Assembly (NCBI RefSeq): GCF_000375485.1
Contig: NZ_AQXE01000008.1
Span: 138,686-189,719 of the forward strand
Length of the DNA stretch: 51,034 bases
DNA from: Desulfovibrio oxyclinae DSM 11498
GTDB taxonomy: Bacteria > Desulfobacterota > Desulfovibrionia > Desulfovibrionales > Desulfovibrionaceae
Direction of reading: 5' to 3'
Shown here in pieces: positions 10,017-20,105 of this stretch. The first letter of the stretch is position 1; every line of letters begins with the position of its first letter. Position numbers and translations under genes: made by a program. Below the pieces are notes generated by a model. The model had not been told where the DNA came from. It worked only from the letters and a program-made list of their open reading frames with translations, and made no database searches.

Positions 10017-12878
10017 CGTTTCCTTATGGGAAACGTCCTCTTTTTTCGGAAGAAAAACCGTAAAACGGCTTCCGCATCCCGGCTGTGATTCCAGACGGAC
10101 CTCACCGCCGTAGTGTTCCACGATTTCCTTGCAGATGGAAAGGCCGAGCCCGGTACCGCCTCTGCCGGGGACCGTATCGCCGTCCCCTGCCTTGTGAAAG
10201 CGGTCGAAGACCTGCCGATGGTGTTCCGGGGCGATGCCGATGCCCGTATCCTCGACGCAGATGAACAGATTCTCGTCAGTCTCACCCGCCTGCACGCCTA
10301 TCCGCCCCTGATCCGTGAACTTTGCCGCGTTGTTCAGCAGATTTATCATGACCTGCCGCAACCGGTCCTCGTCCATGACCACGCAGGGCAGCGTCTCCGG
10401 AACGTTCACCTCAAGCTGAACAGGCCGTCCGGCCAGCTGGCCCGCTATGGAGCGGCCGGTCTCGCGCAGTATCGAGCTTGGGTCGAACTCCATGTCGTTC
10501 CAGAAAGTCTTGCCCGACTCGATGCGGCTCAGGTCGAGGAAGTCGTTGATCAGTCTGGTCAGCCGCTCGCCTTCGCTTTCGATTATCGAAAGGTTGCCGA
10601 TCATGCGATCGGTAAGCTGCTCCACGGAACTCTCTTCAAGCATGGGGCAGAGCTTGCGGGAGATGTCGCGCGCCACCAGTTTGGCAAAGCCGCGTATAGA
10701 AGTCAGTGGGGTCCGCAGTTCGTGGGATATCGAGGAGATAAGTGATGACTTGAGCTGGTCCAGTTCTCTCAGTCTGAGGTTGGCGGCTTCCAGTTCGGAC
10801 GCCTTCCGCTCCAGCTCTGCCGTACGCTGGACGACCTTGCTCTCAAGGGTCTCGTTCAGGCGGATGATCCGTTCCTCGTTGCTCTTTCGTTCGATGGCGA
10901 GGGCGATCTGGTCGGAGACCGATTCCAGAAAGAGAACATCGCGGTCGGTGAACTGGTTCTGGTTTTCGTAGTCCTGCACCGCCATGGCGCCGATGGTCTT
11001 GTCGCGCATGATGAGCGGCACCCCGATCCAGACGGCGGGCATGGTCCCGCGAACCACTCGTCTGCCTTTGGCCATCTCGTGTTCAAGCTGGTCGCGCTTG
11101 AGAAACAGTGAGCGGCCTTCTCGGATGACATCCAGCGTCAGCCCCCTCGTTTCGGGGTTGCTGATGTCGAACAGGTCGTACATGTGGTCGCGCTCGTCCT
11201 GAAAATGAGAGAATGTGAGTCGGTTTTCATCAGGATAGACCCTGGCAATGTAAAAATTGTTGGCGCTGATCGCTTCCCGCAGCACCTGATGGATGGTCTG
11301 GTAGAGTTCCGTAAGGTCTGCGGTGGCGCTGACGGCTCGGGAAATGCGGTACAGGGCGGCCGAGATCAGTTCGTTGGTCTTGCGGGTGGTTATGTCCTGC
11401 GCAAAACCCTCGTAGTGCAGAAAGCGGCCGGATTGGTTCTTCTCAGCCCGCACCGACTGGGATATCCAGACGAGGGAGCCGTCGCGCTTTCGAACCTGTG
11501 TCTCAAAGTCCCTGACCTGACCGTGCAGGGCGAGCTCGCGCACGAAGCGTTCACGTTCGCTGCGGTTGATATAAATCTGTTTGCCGATGTCGGTGACTTC
11601 TTCCATGAGCTGTGCCGGGGACTCGTAGCCGAGCATGGTGGCGAGGGTGGAGTTGGCCGTGATGAACCGACCGTCCGGCGTACTCTGGTATATCCCTTCG
11701 AGTGCGTTTTCGAAGATTGTCCGGTAGCGTTCTTCCGCCTGTTTGCGGCGTGAAATGTCCCGGATGCTCAGGACCTGCGTCTGACGGCCCTGATAGCGAA
11801 AGCTGCGGCTGCGCAGTTCGGCGTGAAAGGTGTCTCCGTCGATTTTCTGGCCGGTGGTCTCGACGGCCTCGCCGCTGTCCTTTTGCAGATGGACTCGCAC
11901 GAGGTTTTGCGAGTCAGGTGTCATCAGCGATGCGGGAGCCTTGCCGCTGAGTTCGGAGAGGCTGTGTCCGAAGAGACGGCGCGTGGCCTCGTTGGCTGCG
12001 ACGATGACGCCGTTTTCGATGATGAGCACGGCCTCGAAACTTGCTCTGGAGAGGGCGCTGTGCAGTTCCTCGCTGGCGCGCAGGGCGGCCTCGGCGTTCT
12101 TGCTGCGGCTGATGTCGGTGTGGGTTCCCGCTAGCCGGATGACTTTTCCGGTCTCGTCGGAAAGGCCGGCCCCGCGTCCGAGAATCCACTTCCAGTTTCC
12201 GTCGCGGTGCAGCATCCGGAACTCCACCTCGAACTGGTCGGTCTCGCCGCGGATGCAGCGCATGTTGGCCTCAACGACCATATCCAGGTCATCAGGGTGG
12301 ATGCGTCGCCGCCACTCGTCCGCGTGATTGGCGAACTCGTGCTCGGCGTATCCGATGATTTCCTTGTAGCGTGGAGAAAAGTAAACCTTGTCCGTGAGGA
12401 TGTCCCAGTCCCATATGCCGTCGTTGGCTCCGCGGGAGACGAGAGCGTAGCGTTCATCGCTGGTGCGCAGCTGCTGTTCGGCTTCCACCATGGGGGAGAT
12501 GTCCACAAAAAAGCCCCGCTGCACGACAAGTTCTTCATCTGTCCTGCACGGGGCCATGGAGCCGGATACGTGGATGATCGACCCGTCTGTCGGGGTCAGT
12601 CTGTATTCGTTTCTCCTGCTGGCCCGCTTGCCGGCGGACCAGAGTTCCTCAAGGAACCGTTTTCTGTCCTCGGGGTGCAGCAGGTCCACCGCAAAAGGGG
12701 GGAGCGCTTCATCCTCGCCGATGCCAAGCAGTTGCCTGCCCGCGGCGTTGATATAGAGAATGGCTCCGTCCTCGCGTACCTCGAATACCGGAAGGAACAG
12801 CGAGTCGATGAATTTGTCATCCCATTGCGAATGTTGTTCCCCGGTGGGAAGAGAGGAAAGCGGACTGTTTTGCACCAT
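10011..12878 (-). CDS. Cytoplasmic multi-PAS/GAF sensor histidine kinase
   Basis: 955-residue kinase without transmembrane segments. Domains in order: PAS about 20-130; PAS_3-type about 140-265 ([31 protein letters not shown]); PAS about 270-380; PAS about 385-500; GAF about 515-665; a coiled coil about 668-715; HisKA with phosphorylatable H719 (SSISHELRTPLTSIRG); and a C-terminal HATPase with NLLNNAAKF and glycine boxes. No receiver domain and no response regulator is adjacent, so the partner is unknown. The signal is probably internal (redox, gas or small molecule). The ATG at 12878 lacks a strong ribosome site, so the start is less certain. Parts resemble the hybrid kinase at 33340-35883. 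Confidence 0.9.
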   Translation of the reverse strand: MVQNSPLSSLPTGEQHSQWDDKFIDSLFLPVFEVREDGAILYINAAGRQLLGIGEDEALPPFAVDLLHPEDRKRFLEELWSAGKRASRRNEYRLTPTDGSIIHVSGSMAPCRTDEELVVQRGFFVDISPMVEAEQQLRTSDERYALVSRGANDGIWDWDILTDKVYFSPRYKEIIGYAEHEFANHADEWRRRIHPDDLDMVVEANMRCIRGETDQFEVEFRMLHRDGNWKWILGRGAGLSDETGKVIRLAGTHTDISRSKNAEAALRASEELHSALSRASFEAVLIIENGVIVAANEATRRLFGHSLSELSGKAPASLMTPDSQNLVRVHLQKDSGEAVETTGQKIDGDTFHAELRSRSFRYQGRQTQVLSIRDISRRKQAEERYRTIFENALEGIYQSTPDGRFITANSTLATMLGYESPAQLMEEVTDIGKQIYINRSERERFVRELALHGQVRDFETQVRKRDGSLVWISQSVRAEKNQSGRFLHYEGFAQDITTRKTNELISAALYRISRAVSATADLTELYQTIHQVLREAISANNFYIARVYPDENRLTFSHFQDERDHMYDLFDISNPETRGLTLDVIREGRSLFLKRDQLEHEMAKGRRVVRGTMPAVWIGVPLIMRDKTIGAMAVQDYENQNQFTDRDVLFLESVSDQIALAIERKSNEERIIRLNETLESKVVQRTAELERKASELEAANLRLRELDQLKSSLISSISHELRTPLTSIRGFAKLVARDISRKLCPMLEESSVEQLTDRMIGNLSIIESEGERLTRLINDFLDLSRIESGKTFWNDMEFDPSSILRETGRSIAGQLAGRPVQLEVNVPETLPCVVMDEDRLRQVMINLLNNAAKFTDQGRIGVQAGETDENLFICVEDTGIGIAPEHHRQVFDRFHKAGDGDTVPGRGGTGLGLSICKEIVEHYGGEVRLESQPGCGSRFTVFLPKKEDVSHKETL

Positions 12879-13021
12879 GGAGCAATGGTGCAGAAATACG
12901 GCTCCAAGTCAAGAATCTTGTTACAGGATAAGCCATTTTCGATTCTTTCCCGGTTTGTGCCCGAGCCGGTTTTCGGGCAGAATCACAGTCCGAAATAGAG
13001 CCGCAGGGCAAGGAGGACGCA

Positions 13022-13870
13022 GTGGCAGACAGGCAGGAATTGCTGGACATGGTGGAACAGTATCGCACCGGTTTGAAGCAGGTGAAGAAGACCAAGGACC
13101 CCCTCAAATGGGCGGACATCCAGAATAATCTTGCCGTTCGGTTGCGTCAGCTGGCGGAAGAGGGCGACAGGGAACTCTTCAGGGAGGCGGAGGTCGCCTG
13201 CCGCAAGGCATTGGGCATCTACAACCGGACCCGTAATCCCGCGCGCTGGGCGGACGCGTGGGTGAACATGGGCAACATCCTTTATGGCAAGGGACACATG
13301 GGCGACGACGAAGCCGCGCTCGCCAAGGCGTCCGAAGCCTATGAGCACGCGCTGGAAGTGTATACGCTTGAAAACGATCGCGACACGTGGTCCCGGCTCA
13401 TGAGCAATGTCGCCATGGCGCGGGGGCGCCGGGCCGTCATGGTCGGAAGCGCCGAGGCGTACCTCGCCACCGCGAGAACATTGCGATCCATGCTCACGGT
13501 CATTACCCATGACGTGCAGCCGGATTGGTGGGCCTCGCTTAATTACAGCCTTGCGGATGCCCTGCTCATGTCGCAGCAGTTTGGCGGGTGCGATGTGGAA
13601 TTGCTGGCCGAGGCCTCCGAAGCCCTTGAGAACTGTCTGAGTCTCTGGACGCGCGAGGAGTTGCCGCTCAACTGGGCGCAGGCGCGGCAGGCACAGGGCG
13701 GGGTGGCCCTTACCCTCGGGCAGGCCATGAACGATGCCGATCGGCTTCGGGAGGCCGAGCGAGCCTATGCGGATGCCTTGGAGGCCTATCGCACGGAAGA
13801 TGTGCCGGGGGCGGACATGCAGGCCGAGCGCATGTTGAAACAGGTGCGTGAGCTTTTGGGAGCTTTCTGA
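13022..13870 (+). CDS. TPR-repeat protein of unknown role
   Basis: 282 residues made of repeated helical pairs of the tetratricopeptide type. Recurring motifs are PLKWADIQNNLAVRL, PARWADAWVNMGNIL, DTWSRLMSNVAMARG, DWWASLNYSLADALL and PLNWAQARQAQGGVAL, each with a Trp-Ala pair spaced about 40-60 residues apart. No signal peptide or membrane segment is seen, so it should be a soluble cytoplasmic scaffold. The GTG start at 13022 has a strong AAGGAGG. It is divergent from the histidine kinase with a 143-nt spacer. The function is not recognisable. Confidence 0.75.
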   Translation: MADRQELLDMVEQYRTGLKQVKKTKDPLKWADIQNNLAVRLRQLAEEGDRELFREAEVACRKALGIYNRTRNPARWADAWVNMGNILYGKGHMGDDEAALAKASEAYEHALEVYTLENDRDTWSRLMSNVAMARGRRAVMVGSAEAYLATARTLRSMLTVITHDVQPDWWASLNYSLADALLMSQQFGGCDVELLAEASEALENCLSLWTREELPLNWAQARQAQGGVALTLGQAMNDADRLREAERAYADALEAYRTEDVPGADMQAERMLKQVRELLGAF

Positions 13871-14085
13871 AGTATCGAAGAATGCAGACGGAGTTTTTTC
13901 AATGATTGCGCAGAAAATCGTCCGCCATTCGTTAGACTTGAAAAAAATTTCATTATGGTGCAAAACAACCGGGCTTCAGATAAGGACGGAGAGAGCCGTC
14001 CTTCCGATTGCGCCATCCCGCCCGATCGCGGGGCCGTGAGCGGGAAACCTTCCCGCAAGAACCGCAACCAGAGAGAGAGGTAACC

Positions 14086-14829
14086 ATGAAACGCATTCTG
14101 ACCCTTCTGTGTGCCGTTGTCGTGACCGTCGCCATGTGCGCGCCCGCGTTTGCCGGCAAACTCGTCGTGGCCACCGACACCAACTTCCCCCCGTTTGAAT
14201 TCAAGGATCCCGACACCGGCGAGCACACCGGTTTCGACGTGCAACTCTGGGATGCCATCGCCAAGGAAATCGGCGTGGAATACGAACTGCAGCCCATGGC
14301 TTTCAAGGGCATCGTCCCGGGCCTTCAGGCCGGTCAGCTGGACGCGGGCATTGCCGGCATGTCCATCACCGAAGAGCGCAAGAAGACCATCGATTTTTCC
14401 GACGGCTACTACAAGTCCGGCCTGCTGATCGCGGTTCCGAGCGATTCCGACATCAGCGGCATTGACGATCTCGACGGCAAGCTGGTGGCCACCAAGCAGG
14501 GCACCACTTCCGAGAAGTACCTCAAGGAAAACGCCAAACCCGAAGAACTCAAGCTGTTCCCCAACGATAACGCCATGTTCATGGAACTCATGACCGGCGG
14601 CGTGGACGCAGTGATGTTCGACAAGCCCGTTGTCGAGAACTTCATCGGCAAGCGTGGTCAGGGCAAGGTCAAGGTCGTCGGCGACCTGTACCAGGGCCAG
14701 CCCTACGGCATCGGCTTCCCCAAGGGTTCCGACCTCGTGGAGAAAGTCAACGCCGCCCTGAAGACGCTGCGTGAAAACGGCACCTACGCCAAGATCTACA
14801 CCAAGTGGTTTGGAGTTGCTCCCGAGTAA
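14086..14829 (+). CDS. glnH: Periplasmic glutamine/polar amino-acid binding protein
   Basis: 247-residue family-3 solute-binding protein. It has a cleavable signal peptide (MKRILTLLCAVVVTVAMCAPAFA, likely cut after residue 23) and then LVVATDTNFPPFEFKD, GFDVQLWDAIAKEIGV, AGMSITEERKKTIDFSDGYY and a C-terminal YAKIYTKWFG, all typical of GlnH. Asp and Arg residues in these blocks are the usual alpha-amino/carboxylate contacts. It is the first gene of a glnHPQ operon. The exact substrate (Gln, Glu, Asp or other) is inferred from family only. The ATG at 14086 follows AGAGAGAGGT. Confidence 0.9.
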   Translation: MKRILTLLCAVVVTVAMCAPAFAGKLVVATDTNFPPFEFKDPDTGEHTGFDVQLWDAIAKEIGVEYELQPMAFKGIVPGLQAGQLDAGIAGMSITEERKKTIDFSDGYYKSGLLIAVPSDSDISGIDDLDGKLVATKQGTTSEKYLKENAKPEELKLFPNDNAMFMELMTGGVDAVMFDKPVVENFIGKRGQGKVKVVGDLYQGQPYGIGFPKGSDLVEKVNAALKTLRENGTYAKIYTKWFGVAPE

Positions 14830-14856
14830 CTCGCCGCAATAGCAGAATAATGTTTA

Positions 14857-14888
14857 CGGGGAGGCCTTGGGCCTCCCCGCACTTTTTT
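14857..14888 (+). terminator. Intra-operon terminator between glnH and glnP
   Basis: Perfect 10-bp stem CGGGGAGGCC with loop TTG and GGCCTCCCCG, then CACTTTTTT. It sits between the binding-protein and permease genes, 24 nt before the latter's start. It probably lets only part of the transcripts continue, giving more binding protein than permease. Confidence 0.8.
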
Positions 14889-14911
14889 CATACCTTATCG
14901 GGAATTTAGCC

Positions 14912-15583
14912 ATGGCCTTTGATTTCGAACCTTCCGTGATGATCGACTCGGTCCCCACCTTGATGTCGGGTGCTGGGATGACCATCGTCATCACCCTCGG
15001 CGGTCTGATGTTCGGCTTCGCCCTCGGAGCCGTGGCGGGATTGATGAAACTGTCCAGAAGCATGTTCGTGCGAAAGATAGCAGGCGTTTACGTCGAAGTC
15101 ATACGCGGCACGCCCATGCTGGTTCAGGCCATGTTCCTGTATTTCGGCCTGCCCATGGCCCTCGGGATACGCATCTCCGCGCTGGCGGCAGGAATCATCA
15201 TCATCGCCATCAACTCCGGAGCCTACATTGCGGAAATCGTGCGTGGCGCGGTGCAGTCCATAGATGTGGGGCAGATGGAGGCGGGACGGACAATCGGTCT
15301 GACCCGTGGGCAGACCATGCGCTACATCATCTGGCCGCAGGCCTTCAAACGCATGATTCCGCCGCTTGGCAACCAGTTCATCATCAGCCTCAAGGACACT
15401 TCCCTGCTCATGATCATCGGGGTGGGCGAGCTGCTTCGCACCGGAGACGAGATCGTGGCCGTGAACTTCCGCGCCTTCGAGGTCTATCTGACCGTCGGGT
15501 TGATGTATCTCGCCATGACCATGTCCATCGCCAAGGTGCTCAACATCGTGGAAAAACGACTGCACCTGAAGACCCAGCGCTAG
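14912..15583 (+). CDS. glnP: Amino-acid ABC transporter permease
   Basis: 223-residue inner-membrane permease of the HisMQ/GlnP type, with about five transmembrane segments. The N-terminal [25 protein letters not shown] and the family block [20 protein letters not shown] are present. The coupling-helix (EAA) loop is at [33 protein letters not shown]. The ATG at 14912 was chosen because an earlier in-frame start lies inside the terminator stem. It should pair as a homodimer with the downstream ATPase. Confidence 0.93.
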   Translation: MAFDFEPSVMIDSVPTLMSGAGMTIVITLGGLMFGFALGAVAGLMKLSRSMFVRKIAGVYVEVIRGTPMLVQAMFLYFGLPMALGIRISALAAGIIIIAINSGAYIAEIVRGAVQSIDVGQMEAGRTIGLTRGQTMRYIIWPQAFKRMIPPLGNQFIISLKDTSLLMIIGVGELLRTGDEIVAVNFRAFEVYLTVGLMYLAMTMSIAKVLNIVEKRLHLKTQR

Positions 15584-15593
15584 GAGGCCGCCC

Positions 15594-16322
15594 GTGATCA
15601 AAATTGATAAACTTCATAAGAGTTTCGGGGACTTTCAGGTCCTCAAGGGCGTGGACCTGCACGTGAAGCAGGGTGAGGTGGTGGTCATCCTCGGACCTTC
15701 GGGCTCCGGCAAATCCACGGTGCTGCGCTGCATCAACAAGCTGGAGGAGCCCACCGACGGCACCATCATCGTTGACGGATTCGATATCATGGATCCCAAA
15801 ACGGATATCAACTACGTGCGCACCGAAGCCACGATGGTCTTTCAGCAGTTCAACCTTTTTCCGCACATGTCGGTGTTGGACAACGTGACCCTCGGCCCCA
15901 TCAAGGTGCGGGGCATGTCCCGCAACGAGGCCAACTCGCTGGGGCTCGACCTGCTTGCCAAGGTCGGTCTGGAAGACAAGGCGCACAATTTCCCGGATCA
16001 GCTGTCCGGCGGCCAAAAGCAGCGTGTGGCCATAGCGCGTTCGCTGGCTCTGCGCCCCAAGGTCATCCTTTTCGACGAACCAACGTCCGCACTGGACCCG
16101 GAACTGGTCGGCGAGGTGCTGGAAGTCATGAAGCGTCTGGCCCGCGAGGGCATGACCATGGTCGTGGTGACTCACGAGATGGGGTTTGCCAAGGAAGTGG
16201 CCGATCGCGTCATCTTCATAGACGAAGGCCGAATTCAGGAAGAGGCGGAGCCCGAGGAATTCTTCTCCAATCCCAAGCATCCCAGGCTGAAAGACTTCCT
16301 GAGCAAGGTGGTTGCCGAATAG
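15594..16322 (+). CDS. glnQ: Amino-acid ABC transporter ATP-binding protein
   Basis: 242-residue ABC ATPase. Walker A is GPSGSGKST, the Q-loop is [13 protein letters not shown], the signature is [16 protein letters not shown], Walker B is [12 protein letters not shown] and the switch histidine is in VVTHEMGFA. It closely follows the GlnQ/HisP group. The GTG start is placed by TAGGAGG, which overlaps the glnP stop. It powers GlnP import of the amino acid delivered by GlnH. Confidence 0.95.
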   Translation: MIKIDKLHKSFGDFQVLKGVDLHVKQGEVVVILGPSGSGKSTVLRCINKLEEPTDGTIIVDGFDIMDPKTDINYVRTEATMVFQQFNLFPHMSVLDNVTLGPIKVRGMSRNEANSLGLDLLAKVGLEDKAHNFPDQLSGGQKQRVAIARSLALRPKVILFDEPTSALDPELVGEVLEVMKRLAREGMTMVVVTHEMGFAKEVADRVIFIDEGRIQEEAEPEEFFSNPKHPRLKDFLSKVVAE

Positions 16323-16343
16323 TTTTGCAAGACACAGGTATAG

Positions 16344-16376
16344 AAAAAGGGCACCCTTGAGGGTGCCCTTTTTTAG
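16344..16376 (+). terminator. Terminator after glnQ
   Basis: AAAGGGCACCC with loop TTGA and GGGTGCCCTTTTTT, a strong rho-independent terminator 22 nt after the glnQ stop. Confidence 0.9.
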
Positions 16377-16463
16377 TTTTGAGATAATAATTGATTATCA
16401 AAGACAACCCGCCAAAATTTTGGTAAATTTGTCTCTCAGTACCACAATTCCGAGGGGGATGAC

Positions 16464-18056
16464 ATGTTACGAAGGCTTTCCATCAACGCCCGTATGCTGG
16501 GACTGACCGGGCTCATGGCGGTATTTTCCGCTCTGTGCCTGTTCGTGTTTCTTCAGGGACTTGGCTCTGTTGCGGATATTGGTATTCAGAATTCCGTGGA
16601 GGCCATGACCAAGGGCGAACATCGCAAGCTTGAGGTCTCGACCCATTCGCTGGCACTGGCCCTTTCCGAAGCGGTTCGGGATGTCCCTGAAAGTGAGCGC
16701 GACGACATTATCCGCGAACTCATCAAGGACATTCGTTTCGAGGAAGACAAGTCAGGGTATTTCTTTGTCTACCGTGGCACAACGGTGGTCAGCGTACCGC
16801 CCAAGCCGGAACTGCGGGGGAAGGATCTTGGCGGCGCCGAGGACGTGAACGGCGTGCGTTTTGTGACAGAGCTCAGCAGGCAATCCGCATCCGGTGGCGG
16901 TTTCGTGAACTACGTATTCCCCAAGCCTGGCAAGGGCGATCAGCCCAAGGTCTCTTATGCGGAGATGATTCCCGGAACCGACATGTGGATCGGAACCGGC
17001 GTATACATGGACAATGTGACGGTAGAGCGTGAGGCGCTGGAGTCGCGAATCGACAGCGTTAGCGACACCTATACCTGGGGCGTCGGCGGCGCGGTGGCCG
17101 GATTTTTCATCATCATCATTCTCCCTCTTTGCATTTTCATCAACCGCAGCATCGTCAAGCCTCTCGAAGTCTCCGTCGAAGCCGCGGACATGGTGGCCAA
17201 GGGCGACCTGACCCGCGAGTTCGCCATTCAGTACAACGACCTTCCGGGCATGGTGAACAACACCCTCAAGAGCATGACGGAGAAGCTCAGCGGCATCGTG
17301 GGCGAAGTCAAGACCACGGCCGAAAACGTGGGCGACGGCAGCCACGAGGTGAGCAATTCCGCCAACGACCTTTCCACCGGAGCCAGTTCGCAGGCTGCGT
17401 CCGTCGAGCAGGTTTCCTCGTCGGTGGAAGAGATGCTCGGCAATATCGAGCGCAACTCGGAAAACGCGCGCGAGACAGAGCGCATTGCGGTCAAGTCTGC
17501 AAGGGATGCCGAGCGCGGCGGCGACAGCATGCTCGAAGCCGTGGAATCCATGAAGGACATTGCGCAGAAGATTTCCATCATCGAGGAAATCGCGCGTCAG
17601 ACTAACTTGCTGGCTCTTAACGCGGCAATCGAGGCCGCACGCGCTGGCGAGGCCGGAAAGGGATTCGCCGTGGTTGCTGCGGAAGTCCGCAAGCTTGCGG
17701 AGCGAAGCGGCGGTGCCGCTGCCGAGATCGGCGAGCTTTCTTCCGCAACGCTCGGCAAGGCCGACGAAGCCGGAGAGCTCCTGCGCAACATGGTGCCGGA
17801 CATCAAGCGTACAGCCGAACTGGTCAAGGAGATCGTGAGCGCAAGCGAAGAGCAGGGTGCCGGGGTCAAGGAAATTGCCACTGCCATCCGCGAGCTGGAC
17901 GGGGTTGTTCAGAACAACGCGGCAGCCTCCGAAGAATTGGCTTCCACTGCCGAGGAACTCAGCGCACAGGCAGAACAGCTGCTTAGAGTCATGGGCTTCT
18001 TCAGCGTCAAGGAGCGCCATGCCGACAACGTCCGCCAGCCTCTGCCGCCAGCATAG
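16464..18056 (+). CDS. Methyl-accepting chemotaxis protein with single-Cache sensor
   Basis: 530-residue chemoreceptor. TM1 is at about 12-32. The periplasmic domain, about 45-190, is of the single Cache_2 type ([31 protein letters not shown]). TM2 is at about 206-226, HAMP follows, and the cytoplasmic signalling hairpin has [38 protein letters not shown] at its tip. No C-terminal CheR-binding pentapeptide is seen. Single-Cache receptors often bind small organic acids, but the ligand here is unknown. The start at 16464 follows GAGGGGG. It has its own terminator, so it is a single-gene unit. Confidence 0.93.
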   Translation: MLRRLSINARMLGLTGLMAVFSALCLFVFLQGLGSVADIGIQNSVEAMTKGEHRKLEVSTHSLALALSEAVRDVPESERDDIIRELIKDIRFEEDKSGYFFVYRGTTVVSVPPKPELRGKDLGGAEDVNGVRFVTELSRQSASGGGFVNYVFPKPGKGDQPKVSYAEMIPGTDMWIGTGVYMDNVTVEREALESRIDSVSDTYTWGVGGAVAGFFIIIILPLCIFINRSIVKPLEVSVEAADMVAKGDLTREFAIQYNDLPGMVNNTLKSMTEKLSGIVGEVKTTAENVGDGSHEVSNSANDLSTGASSQAASVEQVSSSVEEMLGNIERNSENARETERIAVKSARDAERGGDSMLEAVESMKDIAQKISIIEEIARQTNLLALNAAIEAARAGEAGKGFAVVAAEVRKLAERSGGAAAEIGELSSATLGKADEAGELLRNMVPDIKRTAELVKEIVSASEEQGAGVKEIATAIRELDGVVQNNAAASEELASTAEELSAQAEQLLRVMGFFSVKERHADNVRQPLPPA

Positions 18057-18079
18057 CAGAGCACCGAACTGAAAGAATG

Positions 18080-18105
18080 AGGCCGCCCACAGGGCGGCCT
18101 TTTTT
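18080..18105 (+). terminator. Terminator after the Cache chemoreceptor
   Basis: AGGCCGCCC with loop ACA and GGGCGGCCT, followed by TTTTTT. Confidence 0.9.
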
Positions 18106-18210
18106 ATGTTCCATGCTTTTGCTGATCACTTGGAAGGGAAACGGGTCGCGAAGGAGTCGTGCGTTTCTGACGGGCTTTTGTCTCTGCTCAAATTGCTGCC
18201 ACTCGCAAAA

Positions 18211-18246
18211 GAAAGCGGATGCGAAAACAAAGCTTCCGCATCCGCA
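18211..18246 (-). terminator. Probable terminator of the leftward haem chemoreceptor
   Basis: Inverted repeat GCGGATGCG / CGCATCCGC with a 13-nt loop. On the minus strand it is followed by TTTCTTTTG. It begins about 20 nt past the stop of the gene at 18267. Confidence 0.55.
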
Positions 18247-18266
18247 ACCCAGCACCGGGGAGGAGG

Positions 18267-19874
18267 TTATTCCGGCAGCTGCTTCATATCGGGTGAAAGG
18301 TCATCGTCATAGTCGTCATCGGATTCATTCACCTGGAAAAACGCCGTGGTATCTTTGAGGTCGTCCGATTGGTCGGAGAGACCCTTGGCAGTGGAAGCGA
18401 TCTGCTCCGCTGCCGCAGCATTTTGCTGGATGACATCATCCAAATCCTGAATGGCCGTGTTTATCTGTTCCGCGCCGGAGCTTTGCTCGTTACATGCTGA
18501 GGATATCTCCTGAACCAACTCGGCCGTGCGCTTGATGTCGGGCACGAGGTTCGCAAGTAGCCTTCCAGCGCGGTCCGCCACCTGAACGCTTGAATTGGAG
18601 AGCTCGCTGATTTCTCCGGCTGCATTGCCGCTTCGTTCCGCAAGTTTGCGGACTTCTGCGGCAACCACGGCAAAGCCTTTGCCCGCTTCACCGGCACGTG
18701 CTGCCTCAATTGCCGCGTTCAGGGCGAGCAGATTGGTCTGGCGGGCAATCTCTTCGATGATGGAGATTTTTTCGGCTATGTGCTTGAGCGCATCAAGGGC
18801 TTCACCGAGGGCGCTGCCGCACTCTTCCGCATCCTTGGCTGCCTTGTTGGCGATGGTTTCCGTGTTGTCCGAGTTCTCGGCGGTCTGGCCGATGCTGCTG
18901 GTTATCTCGGCTACGCTGGAGGCCACCTGTTCGATGTTCGCGGCCTGTTGCGAGGCGCCTGCCGACAGGCTGTTTGCCGCTCCTGAAAGCTCCTGACTCA
19001 TGTCCGCAACACCGATCGTGACGTTTCTGACCCGCGCGATGACGCCGGAAAGCGAGCCTACCATCCTGTTCAGGGAACGGCTGACAAGGCCTATTTCATC
19101 GCGGGAATCAGTATCCAGACTTGTTGTGAAGTCCCCGGATGCCATGGATTCAGACAGCCCCTTGATATTGAAGAGCGGACGAATGACCGAGCTGCGCATC
19201 AGCATCCACACCGCCGCGGCAATGCCAAGGAGAATGAGCAAGGTCCAGCTGGTGGTGGAAATCGCGGCGGCCCGGACTTTTGCATTCGCTTCCTCAAGGG
19301 ATGTTATGATTTCGAATGCTCCGTGTATCTCGCCTGATTTCCAGCCTTCCTTCGTTCCACCGACGGCATCGGGTTCACCTGCCGGGTAGCCGTGGCAGTA
19401 GAGGCAGTCTTCCGTCAGTCGAATTGCGCGAAAATACCGAATCTGGTCATCCTCGTGGATGATCTTTTCGGAAAGATCTTTGGATTTCATCTCGCGCAGG
19501 ACTTCCCGCTCCAGGTCGGTTGGTTTGTTTTCCGGGTTGCGCGGATCTTCTTTTGGAACACGAAATTTGTATCCGGCCTTTTCCGCATTGGTTTCCGCCA
19601 TGCGGATGGCCGTGATGACGGGAACCGCCTGAATGACCTTGTCTTCGGGAATCTGGTCGAACGGACGGATGATTCCCTGAGCGAGTTTGTCCGACATTTC
19701 GTTCCGGGCGGCTTCGGCCATGAGGACGATGGCTCTGCTTTTCTCCAGCAGCGACTCGTCGGCACCTGAGCGGATTGCCCGGACTTCCTGATACGCCATG
19801 ATAAGGGCAACGATCACCGGTCCGGCAACCGCGATGCCAAGCGTTTTCCATTTCACGCTCATGTGTTTGAGCAT
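18267..19874 (-). CDS. Chemoreceptor with a CxxCH haem-binding periplasmic domain (DcrA-like)
   Basis: 535 residues. TM1 is at about 11-28. The periplasmic DUF3365/Tll0287-like domain, about 35-200, contains the c-type haem motif CLYCH (C157, C160, H161). TM2 is at about 208-226, then HAMP, then an MCP signalling domain with the same [38 protein letters not shown] tip as the neighbouring receptor. Haem chemoreceptors of this kind (DcrA of Desulfovibrio vulgaris) are known oxygen/redox sensors, so a role in avoiding oxygen or seeking a redox niche is inferred. The C-terminus is very acidic (SDDDYDDDLSPD). I chose the ATG at 19874 because of the AGGAG upstream. Confidence 0.9.
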   Translation of the reverse strand: MLKHMSVKWKTLGIAVAGPVIVALIMAYQEVRAIRSGADESLLEKSRAIVLMAEAARNEMSDKLAQGIIRPFDQIPEDKVIQAVPVITAIRMAETNAEKAGYKFRVPKEDPRNPENKPTDLEREVLREMKSKDLSEKIIHEDDQIRYFRAIRLTEDCLYCHGYPAGEPDAVGGTKEGWKSGEIHGAFEIITSLEEANAKVRAAAISTTSWTLLILLGIAAAVWMLMRSSVIRPLFNIKGLSESMASGDFTTSLDTDSRDEIGLVSRSLNRMVGSLSGVIARVRNVTIGVADMSQELSGAANSLSAGASQQAANIEQVASSVAEITSSIGQTAENSDNTETIANKAAKDAEECGSALGEALDALKHIAEKISIIEEIARQTNLLALNAAIEAARAGEAGKGFAVVAAEVRKLAERSGNAAGEISELSNSSVQVADRAGRLLANLVPDIKRTAELVQEISSACNEQSSGAEQINTAIQDLDDVIQQNAAAAEQIASTAKGLSDQSDDLKDTTAFFQVNESDDDYDDDLSPDMKQLPE

Positions 19875-20041
19875 TCCCCACTCCTGAAGTTTGGCTATCC
19901 CGTCCATACGGGGTAGTGCCTTTCCGAAGCTCCCCGGCAAAACCCGTCGCCAGTGGAGCAGAGGTAAGGCGATTCCGGCTATGGAAAACCGTATCAGATG
20001 TAACGCGTGGACGAATTATTATAATGTCATAAATCGAAGCG

Positions 20042-20082
20042 GGAAAGAAAAAGGCCGCCCCGTTCTGCACCAGGGCGGCCTT
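20042..20082 (-). terminator. Terminator of the Rrf2 regulator gene
   Basis: Stem AAGGCCGCCC / GGGCGGCCTT with a 12-nt loop. On the minus strand it is followed by TTTCTTTCCC. It lies 24 nt beyond the stop at 20106. Confidence 0.75.
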
Positions 20083-20105
20083 CGAAAAAGACGTGATATG
20101 GGGGA

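Noticed and set aside
18106..18312. A 68-residue rightward frame after the Cache chemoreceptor
   Set aside because: It starts inside a terminator and has no ribosome site; the region is better explained by the two terminators.
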